Part shown: positions 56,682 to 64,000 of the stretch, one piece after another
How positions within the stretch are numbered: the first letter of the stretch is position 1
How the letters are laid out: every line of letters begins with the position of its first letter
Origin: Dacryopinax spathularia
Taxonomy: Eukaryota; Basidiomycota; Dacrymycetes; Dacrymycetales; Dacrymycetaceae
DNA length: 64,000 bases
Direction of reading: 5' to 3'
NCBI GenBank assembly: GCA_037974965.1
Contig: JBBPFI010000009.1
Coordinates: forward strand, 496,001-560,000
Made by a program: the position numbers and the translations under genes
The notes under the pieces: generated by a model
Databases searched by the model: none
Seen by the model: only the letters and a program-made list of their open reading frames with translations
Told to the model about the DNA's origin: nothing

Positions 56682-59265
56682 ATGTCGACAGCTCCCCATA
56701 CGCCGGCTCGTCAGAGCTCTACCAACCCCAACCCCAAGAATCTTACTTCTCGGTCACGCGAAAAGCAGACTGGGAGCAGAAGCTTCAATATTCTGCGCGA
56801 TCTCAAAAGCAAGCGCGAAATCATGCTCGAAGAAACTGGGATCTGGATCGTACCGCTCGAACACATGGAGAAGCTCTATAAATTACCACCGTGGCTAGAC
56901 GAACGAATGCCCGGCCTGCTCGCTACAGATGACAACTTTAAGGGTCCCACGTGGGAAGCTCTCGCCGGTTGCTTTTTGCCGAATGGAGAAGCAAAAGCCG
57001 GCCTGACGGAGAAAACCATCTACGACCATCTGACGGATTTGCATTCCCACGTTGTCAAGGTGTGCAACGCGTACGACAAGCCTGGACGCAGACCGAAAGG
57101 TACCGCTGCTGCACGAGAGTACAAATCTCGCGAGCGACACACGCCTCCTTCCCATACCAAGAGCAATTCGAGCAAGCCCGACGCAGCAACGCTTGTAAAC
57201 TACAGGGGTACCGGCCTTGGCATTGAACACTTCTACAGGTGGCGCTATATCATGGCTGTTTTCGAGTTCAAGATCAAAAACTATCAAGATCTCGGTGACG
57301 CGTTGGGGCTCGAAGTGGGTCAGATCGCATTAGGGATTTTGCTGTCCACTAACGATATCGTCAGAATGCGCAACAGCAGATGTGGAACCTACAGCATATG
57401 CTGTGGGACAACGTCGACCGTCAATTTTCAGTCGGCATGACGGTAGAAGGTACTGAAGCGCGGCTATGGTTCGCATGCCGGGCGGCAGTGCTTGCTAGCA
57501 CAGTCTTCGATGTGACGAAGGTACGCTAGGTTGTTTTGGACCGGAGTTGACCTCTGATGACAATGCGCAGGATCGCAGGACTCTCTTCCGAGCACTCGCC
57601 TTCTTCGCTTTCGCCGACAACGCTGCCTTGGGCCAGGATCCTACGATGAGCAGGACGAGCGATGATCTCCCCAAAGTGGTCATCGGCAATAAGCGCTACG
57701 TGCTGTCGAAAACGCTTTCCGATGTTCGCGCGCGGGCCCTCGTAGGAAGCGGGTGTCGGGTCTTCTCAGCACACTGCATCAACGAGGATGCCAGTAAGCC
57801 CGAGTCGACGGACCGTGCTTTGAAGGACAGTCCCAGGGTGGCGATAAAAGACATCTGGCGGGATCAACGGAGAGAGCCAGAGGCGACCATATACAGGAAG
57901 GTGCTCACCGCGATTGCAGATGCCATCTCTCGGGCGAGAGGAAGCGGCGTCGCCATCCCGCAAAGTTCCGCGAATGAAGGTCGAGCGGCAGAGGACTTTT
58001 TCGTGGAGATCACCATCAGCGAGGATGTGATGCTTGACGACAACCGCACCGATGATACGGAGACTCTTCTTGGCGATGATTCGCTATCCAGCGGCTGGTA
58101 CTATGTCGACGCTAAGCTTGACCAACCTGTCGCCGAGGACGATAGAGTGGGAAACCATTTCCAGAGCGGGGCCGGGATGAGAAAGCGTAAGCTGGACGCC
58201 TCTCGTCTGCCCTCGGAGAACCCATTCATATCGAGCTATGCGATTGTCCATCGCATTCGTCATCGGAGCGTGATGCCGGTCGTCGGAGTTCCTCTGCACG
58301 AAGTTGGGAACTTGCACGTGGCATTCTCGGCTTTGGCTGATGTGGTGCACGGTTAGTGCCTTCGCTGCTGTTCGTCCGAAGTGATGCTAACCATGTGCGC
58401 CAGCTTGTAGATTGATGTGCTTCGCCGGCTATAACCATCGTGACTTGTCCACCGGCAACATCATAGTCGATGTCGACCGCAAACGTGGTTACCTGGGCGA
58501 TCTCGAGTTTGCCAAGCTGCACGGCATGCAGTCAGTTGGAGGCAGCATACGGACCGTAAGCTCCTCCGCCAGGGTCACTGCACGTCACTTACCCTTTTCT
58601 GTCAGGGAACACCCGATTTCATGGCACTGGAGGTCGTTATCGAGGAGTACAACTTCAGACCACCACGAACCGAGTGGACGGTCGGCAAGAAAGTGACTCC
58701 GGCAGTGATACCGCTGCGGCATAACGCCGGTCACGATCTTGAAGCAATTTTGTGGATCGCCGTTTTCATGCTCTACAACTCCCTGGTCTTCGAGCCGGGT
58801 GATGAACCGGTCACGGATGACGTTCAAAAGGAAATGGCTGACGCACGTGTGGCGGAGCGTAACGAAATATTCGATTACACACAGCGAATGAAGTTATTCG
58901 GTAAAGAGCCCGGGCTTGCATTGAGGATCCAGGAGGAACACGACACCAATCGAGCTGTCAGCATTGCGATTGATAACATTGGTCCAATGGAAATAGCGCT
59001 CAAGAACGTATACGGTGCGTTCGAGGCTAAACTCAGCGACACAGACAGGGGCGAATTTCGAAATCACGAATTTCTGCCCGTGCACGACGTCTTCGAGAGC
59101 AATCTCCGCCAGCTGAGTGAGCTCTTCAAGGACAAGGTATTCACACATATCGGTGTTAGGAAAGACACCGGCTCGCCAAGTGCGCAGGGCACAACGGAGC
59201 CACGGGGCGCTAAGCGGCAAAAGTTGTCATCGGGTGGTGGGAGAACTGGATTGCGTAGTGGTTGA
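56682..59265 (+). CDS. Full-length FunK1-type fungal protein kinase (unit 6)
   Basis: Exons 56682-57314, 57365-57520, 57571-58351, 58404-58555 and 58606-59265 give 793 aa. The N-terminal third (about 1-300) is the fungal-specific region (PLEHMEKLYKLP, WRYIMAVFEFK, STVFDVTK). The kinase domain follows: RYVLSKTLSD for the glycine-loop strand, VAIKD with K356, catalytic loop NHRDLSTGNIIV with D537 and N542, DFG-like GDLEFAK with D556, GTPDFMALEV and RHNAGHDLEAILW. The basic tail AKRQKL lies at 776-781. FunK1 kinases are expanded in mushroom-forming fungi and linked to multicellular development; the substrate is unknown. All lobe landmarks are present, so this is the one copy likely to be active, and probably the parent type of the truncated units. 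Confidence 0.9.
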
Positions 59266-59697
59266 TCCCGTAACAGTGGAAATCGTGTATGGCTAGCATC
59301 CTTATACCCTACCAAGATACTCGACACGAATGACCCTATGAAATACGCCCATTGATACCGTACAATACCATAGTTATGTTATGCAAACACTGCGAGCAAA
59401 ACGCGCATGTATGACGTCAACTCGGAGACGGTGTTCGTGACACGGCTCAGCCTCACAAGTGAGCTCTCCCTCGATCTCTAATAGGTCGTCTCGTCGTTCG
59501 GGCTGCTTCAACTTCCGATACAGGGCTTTGCAGCTCGCACGGTCATTCCTGTTGCATTTTTGGTCTGGGAACCCAATCGGCATCCGGGTAGATCAGCGAA
59601 GAAAGAAGCCAGCTGCCTGCCTGAAGCCAATGGGAGTCTGGCCTTGCAAAGTCGGGACAGTTACCAGACTTTCGCAGTCGCTTCTGTCGCAGCACCG
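59266..59697. other. Spacer between FunK1 units 6 and 7
   Basis: 0.43 kb; probably the 3' region of unit 6 and decayed N-terminal sequence of unit 7. No separate gene seen. Confidence 0.45.
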
Positions 59698-60048
59698 ATG
59701 TCTTTCCTGCCTGTCAACCCTCATCATATCCATTATCGGACTCTGATGGAGGATGTAGGAATTCCATTGAACGAGCTGGTCAGCCTAGAAATAGCCTTCG
59801 CGGCGCTAGATGACATCCTGCACGGTGAGCAGCTGGCATCCCAATTTTGCAAGTCTTAACAAGGCACCATGGCCGCACGGTAAGGCTTGACCAACATCAT
59901 CGGGACAGCTCTCTGATTCAGCCTAGGAACGCCTGATTTCATCGCTGTTGAGATATCCAAGCAGGATCATTCGTTCATTGCCACCCTCTCTTCCAAAGAT
60001 ATGGACAAACTGCCCCCCGTGCGACATAATGCCGATCACGATCCTGAA
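59698..60048 (+). pseudogene. FunK1 relic interrupted by the copia element (unit 7)
   Basis: Exon 1 (59698-59824) encodes HYRTLMEDVGIPLNE..DDILHG as in unit 4. The next exon with the catalytic loop is missing: only about 100 bp lie between exon 1 and the start of the third exon near 59927 (CCTGATTTCATCGCTGTTGAG, matching PDF-A-EV), and that splice site is one base off the sister frame. The exon reads as far as RHNADHDPE and stops where the LTR element begins. The rest of the gene, if any, is beyond the window. Confidence 0.75.
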
Positions 60049-60490
60049 TGTTGGCATACAAAGTGGTAGAGAGGCGCACAACGTGCGCCTCCGGGGTACT
60101 GTACAGTACCTCGCTTACATAAGCGTAGGGACGCGTCAGTCGCGCAAATTCTGCAGCCTGTCCAATGCATCTTTGTCCGTGCCATTACCTCTACAGGTTA
60201 TGAGCCCTGCTTCGCTCTAACCCTCTGCTGGTGTTGTACGCCCTCCTGTGGTGAGCAGCCAGTGTCCCTGCTTGGCCTGCTGTGCTGTACATCGTGTATG
60301 ACGCAGGGCCTTGCAGTGGTATTGCTATACTCGGTGGTTTGGTGGACTCGGTGGTTTTGACGGTCCCCTGGCACGGTCCTGCCCTCTTTCGTGGTCGAGC
60401 TCGCCCTAGCACGGTACTGCTCGTCCCTGGTACGGTACTACCATTCAGCAAGACTCGTCAGGGTTAGAGGGTATTAACCCCTAACCATAA
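60049..60490 (+). repeat. Left LTR of the copia element (3' limit approximate)
   Basis: The start is fixed by the junction with the kinase relic. The end is uncertain and lies between about 60450 and 60500, before the gag start at 60526; no clear tRNA-complementary primer site could be picked out. It contains GGTGGTTTGGTGGACTCGG-type direct repeats near 60.34 kb. Confidence 0.6.
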
Positions 60491-60525
60491 CCCCATCACA
60501 ACCCCGACAACCCCGCCTGCTCGCC

Positions 60526-63500
60526 ATGTCCTACTCAATGCCGACCAATATCAAGGACGCACCATCCTCCACCCTCCGTATCGAGCTCCTCAACGCTGAT
60601 AACTGGTATGGGTGGAAGCGCCGGATGCAAGCCATACTGAGAGAGCGCGGTCTCCTCAAGTATGTGGACGGCACGGTACCCAAGCCCAAAGCGGCAGACG
60701 AACATAATCCCACCGAGATGGAAAGGCAGATGATTGAGGATTGGGAGGCAATAGATGTGCGGGCGCAGAACCAGATTGAGCTGTGCGTGGGAGATGCGGA
60801 TATGGTGCACCTGATTGGTGCAGAGACAGCGGCGGGGATGTGGTCACAGTTGATCACAGTGAAGGAGATGCGAGGGGAGATGGGAATTATGGCGCTCCAG
60901 CGGAGGCTATTCCGAGCTCAAGCACTCGAAGGGTTTGACATGGTCACCCACGTTACCGAGATGCGACGCCTGCAAGAACAGCTGCATATGCAAGGCGAAC
61001 TTGTTCCCGACAAGCTCTTCCTCAACCTCCTCACCACGTCACTCCCGGAGTCGTGGGATACATTCACCCAGTCCCTCCTTGGCTCCCGCCTGGGACGTAC
61101 TGCTATGACGTCCAACGAGCTTATCGCCCTCCTATTCGAAGAGGCCAACCGCCGCAAAGAACGCGATGCAGATGAGACGGCCCTCCAAGGGCGCGACAGA
61201 CCCAACCGCGGCACTCGCCAACGCAGCGACCTCATCTGCCACAACTGCAACAAGCCCGGCCATATCAAAGCGGACTGCTGGAGCAGAGGCGGTGGGAAAG
61301 AAGGTCAAGGACCGAAGTCAAAGGGGAAGGGGAAGAAGAGGACAGAGCAGACACACCAAGCTGAGGACACCAATGCGGATTTACTGGATGCCGCCTACCA
61401 CGTCACTACAACTGGTCCCTTTACGCGCCACGACTGGCTGCTTGACTCCGGCACCACCTCTCATATCACCCCTCTCCGAGAGGCATTCACCAACTATCAC
61501 CCGCTTGCCCAGCATGAGATCAAGGGCATCGGCAACAATGCCATCCAGGCACGCGGACGCGCCACTGTTCAGCTGGACTTCTACGTCAACGGACAGACGG
61601 TCACGCATACCCTGAAGGATGTCCTCCATGCACCTAACGCGCTCAACTCCCTCCTCTCTGCTGGACGGTTTGATGAGACCGGCGGCAAGATCAATTTTTC
61701 AGCTTCCCGATGCGAGCTCAGGAATGCCAAGGGCATCCTGATTGGCACCGGACAGAAGACCAACCGACTGTACCTGCTCAACGCCAAAGCAGAGCTAGTG
61801 TGCCAGCCTGGCACTACCACGGATTACGCCAACCAAGCTAGAGAAATGCAACTCAGCTGGTACGAGGCTCACCTCCGGCATGGACACCTTGCCATATCCG
61901 GACTGGTGAAGCTGTACAAAGACGGCATGGTGACTGGTCTACGGATTGATCCTGCATCAAGCAAGGACTTCCAATGCGCGGCCTGCATTGCTGCCAAGCA
62001 GTCGGTGCGGCCCTTCCCAAAGGAAGCAGCCAATCGGAGCACAACCCCCGGGGAACTCACGTTCAGTGATGTATGGGGGCCTGCCCGCAAGCCTGCCTTG
62101 GGTGGCGCCAACTACTATATCTCCTTCACGGATGACGCTACTCGACGGTGCTCAGTCCTCTTCATGAGGGAGAAAGGACAAGCAGCCCAGCGCATCCAGA
62201 CATACCTCACGTGGATTGAGCGCAAGCAAGGGAAACGTCCCAAGACGCTACACTGCGACAATGGCAAAGAGTACATCAACAAGACCGTCAAAGATTGGCT
62301 TGAGGGGCATGGCATTGAGCTCCAGACCACGGCACCCTACTCCCCACCCCAGAACGGCATAGCAGAACGGTTCAACCGCACGCTAATTGAAGTTGCACGA
62401 GCAATGCTTATTGCGAAGAAACTTCCAACAGCCCTATGGGCCGATGCAGTCCAGTATGCAGCATACATACGGAACAGGAGTCCAACGCGGGCCCTGCAAG
62501 GCATGACCCCACATGAGGCATGGACCGGCAATAAGGCAGACGTGGGCCACCTACGAGAGTTTGGGAGTGATGTATGGATCCTCCAACAGGGAGAGTCCCG
62601 CTCCAAACTTGCGCCCAAAACACGTCTTCACGTGTTTGTTGGCTTCGAGGATGGACCCAAAGCCGTCAAGTACTATGATCGGCAGACCAAGCAGATCAAG
62701 ACATCACGCAACTACATCTTCGCGGACAGCCCAACCCCAGCACCTCTGGCTGAACCAGCTGCTGAGGGTACAACAACGCAGACCTTGCCGCTCGAGGGGG
62801 AGACAGGGGGAGCTATGCAACCAAAGCGGCCTGAAGGCCTAGTCCTGCCAAGCAGAGACATTCCAACAGAGCCCGAGCTGCAATCTCCGCTCACTCCGGT
62901 ACCCTCCAGCGAGAACACCCCCGCACCTTCACCAGAGCCTACCGGTCGACCAGCTAGATCCACTCGACGTGAAGTGGACTACCGTGCCCTTGCTGGCTAC
63001 CGTCCCCACCAGGATCAGAGCAACAGCGCAGTAGACGAATCTGTCACTGCTGACTACTGCTTCTTGATGACGGAGGATGATGTGCCAAGCACCATAGAAG
63101 AGGCAAAGGCGACGGCAGAGTGGCCTGAGTGGAAGAAGGCTATTGACAAGGAGATGAGCCAACTGGAGACAAAAGGCACGTGGACCATGGCTGAGCTACT
63201 GCCAGACCGGAAGGCCATTGGATGCCGATGGGTGTTTGCCCGCAAGTATGACGAGAACGGCAAAGTGGTCAAGCACAAGGGACGCCTTGTAGCCCAAGGC
63301 TTCTCGCAGAAACCTGGCGTTGACTACACCCACACCTACTTGCCAGTTGTCAGACTTGACTCCCTCCGCACACTCATCGCGCTAGCCACGCAACAGAAGA
63401 TGCACCTGGGGCAGATGGATGTCACCGGTGCATACCTGAATGGTGAGCTGGATGAGGAGATCTACAAGCGCCAAGCACCTGGCTTTGACGACGGTACCAG

Positions 63501-64000
63501 CCGTGTCTACCTCCTCAAGAAGGGCCTCTACGGCCTCAAGCAAGCCGGACGCCTCTGGAACAAGAAGCTTCATGAGGCTGTCACTCAACTCGGCTTCCAA
63601 CGTTCCGACGTGGAGCCTTGTGTCTATATCAGGAGGATTGGCGACAGACTCGCCATCTTCACTGTCTGGGTGGACGACTTCCTCATTGCCACCAACGATA
63701 TCCGCAAGATGACAAGAGTCAAAGAAGCGTTGAAACAACAGTTTCACATGAAGGACCTTGGCTCGCCCCGATACCTGGTTGGGATCAAGATCTCCCGCCA
63801 ACCTGATGGCAGCACGGCGCTCTCCCAGAGTAGCTATATTGAGACCATCCTCAAGCGCACTCGGATGGAGGCCGCCAATCCTGTCTCCACGCCTCTAGAC
63901 CCCAATGTCAAACTTGAGAAGAATACCGGCAACCCCGTTGACCCAGCACAATATGCAACAGCTATTGGTTCTCTCATGTATGCCGCCATTGGCACTCGAC
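60526..64000 (+). CDS. Copia gag-pol polyprotein (continues beyond window)
   Basis: One open frame to the window edge. Parts in order: gag domain of the UBN2/DUF4219 type (about 60.53-61.1 kb), zinc knuckle CHNCNKPGHIKADC near 61.24 kb, aspartic protease motif LLDSGTTSH near 61.44 kb, GAG-pre-integrase region near 61.86-62.03 kb, integrase core (62.06-62.4 kb), and reverse transcriptase from about 63.2 kb with the YVDD-box counterpart WVDDFL near 63.67 kb. Integrase before reverse transcriptase identifies Ty1/copia rather than Gypsy. RNase H and the right LTR should follow outside the window. Confidence 0.93.
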   Translation, partial: MSYSMPTNIKDAPSSTLRIELLNADNWYGWKRRMQAILRERGLLKYVDGTVPKPKAADEHNPTEMERQMIEDWEAIDVRAQNQIELCVGDADMVHLIGAETAAGMWSQLITVKEMRGEMGIMALQRRLFRAQALEGFDMVTHVTEMRRLQEQLHMQGELVPDKLFLNLLTTSLPESWDTFTQSLLGSRLGRTAMTSNELIALLFEEANRRKERDADETALQGRDRPNRGTRQRSDLICHNCNKPGHIKADCWSRGGGKEGQGPKSKGKGKKRTEQTHQAEDTNADLLDAAYHVTTTGPFTRHDWLLDSGTTSHITPLREAFTNYHPLAQHEIKGIGNNAIQARGRATVQLDFYVNGQTVTHTLKDVLHAPNALNSLLSAGRFDETGGKINFSASRCELRNAKGILIGTGQKTNRLYLLNAKAELVCQPGTTTDYANQAREMQLSWYEAHLRHGHLAISGLVKLYKDGMVTGLRIDPASSKDFQCAACIAAKQSVRPFPKEAANRSTTPGELTFSDVWGPARKPALGGANYYISFTDDATRRCSVLFMREKGQAAQRIQTYLTWIERKQGKRPKTLHCDNGKEYINKTVKDWLEGHGIELQTTAPYSPPQNGIAERFNRTLIEVARAMLIAKKLPTALWADAVQYAAYIRNRSPTRALQGMTPHEAWTGNKADVGHLREFGSDVWILQQGESRSKLAPKTRLHVFVGFEDGPKAVKYYDRQTKQIKTSRNYIFADSPTPAPLAEPAAEGTTTQTLPLEGETGGAMQPKRPEGLVLPSRDIPTEPELQSPLTPVPSSENTPAPSPEPTGRPARSTRREVDYRALAGYRPHQDQSNSAVDESVTADYCFLMTEDDVPSTIEEAKATAEWPEWKKAIDKEMSQLETKGTWTMAELLPDRKAIGCRWVFARKYDENGKVVKHKGRLVAQGFSQKPGVDYTHTYLPVVRLDSLRTLIALATQQKMHLGQMDVTGAYLNGELDEEIYKRQAPGFDDGTSRVYLLKKGLYGLKQAGRLWNKKLHEAVTQLGFQRSDVEPCVYIRRIGDRLAIFTVWVDDFLIATNDIRKMTRVKEALKQQFHMKDLGSPRYLVGIKISRQPDGSTALSQSSYIETILKRTRMEAANPVSTPLDPNVKLEKNTGNPVDPAQYATAIGSLMYAAIGTR

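Larger units (their letters stand above)
60049..64000 (+). mobile_element. Ty1/copia LTR retrotransposon, left part
   Basis: Begins TGTTGG directly after the GAA of the interrupted kinase codons and runs past the window end. It has a left LTR, a leader, and one long gag-pol frame in the copia order (gag, protease, integrase, reverse transcriptase). As far as it is visible it looks whole, with no breaks seen, which suggests a young insertion. The last five host bases (CTGAA) would be the expected target duplication; this cannot be confirmed here. Confidence 0.92.

Noticed and set aside
1-64000. CRISPR arrays, operons with Shine-Dalgarno sites, riboswitches
   Set aside because: The window is a spliced eukaryotic nuclear sequence; no regular spaced repeats or bacterial signals are present.

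Overview
This window comes from a filamentous basidiomycete, most likely an Agaricomycotina species. The evidence is dense short introns (about 47-70 nt, GT..AG, often with a CTNAC-like branch site), a tandem family of FunK1-type fungal kinases, a Ufo1-like F-box protein, a fungal ERCC6L2-like Snf2 helicase and fungal-type opsin-related membrane proteins. The species cannot be fixed from sequence alone.

Layout. (1) 1-7.8 kb: five intronless opsin-related seven-helix genes (orientation - + - - +), all lacking the retinal-binding lysine and all with a TATA box 100-150 bp upstream of the start codon. (2) 8.2-13.5 kb: histone chaperone ASF1 and a Ufo1-like F-box/WD40/UIM protein. (3) 13.5-22 kb: a gene-poor stretch around a GATA-finger transcription factor. 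(4) 22-37.6 kb: a 19-exon ERCC6L2-like helicase, a YBT1-type ABCC transporter, a cytochrome P450 and the tubulin-like protein DML1/Misato. (5) 37.7-43.3 kb: RNA polymerase III subunit RPC2 and the ERAD-type ubiquitin-conjugating enzyme UBC7, transcribed divergently from a shared 0.5 kb promoter. (6) 44-60 kb: a tandem array of seven FunK1 kinase units, all on the + strand. One is full length (793 aa), four lack some or all of the N-lobe, and two are relics. A nucleoside-permease-like gene lies within the array. (7) Two transposons sit inside kinase copies. A 2.0 kb pogo/Tigger-like element with perfect 22-bp inverted repeats, a TA duplication and an intact spliced transposase splits unit 5. 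A Ty1/copia LTR retrotransposon begins inside unit 7 and runs off the window end.

How parts fit together. The opsin-like cluster looks like a stress-type (Hsp30/Yro2/Mrh1-like) membrane protein family expanded in place; heat-shock-like elements lie in both divergent promoter regions. The kinase array looks like a birth-and-death locus in which copies lose the ATP-binding lobe, yet the copies that can be read to the end keep a basic KRxKL tail resembling a nuclear localisation signal. The remaining genes are ordinary housekeeping or metabolic genes. All exon models were derived by hand from splice signals and protein-family similarity; where totals are given, exon phases were checked and sum to a multiple of three.
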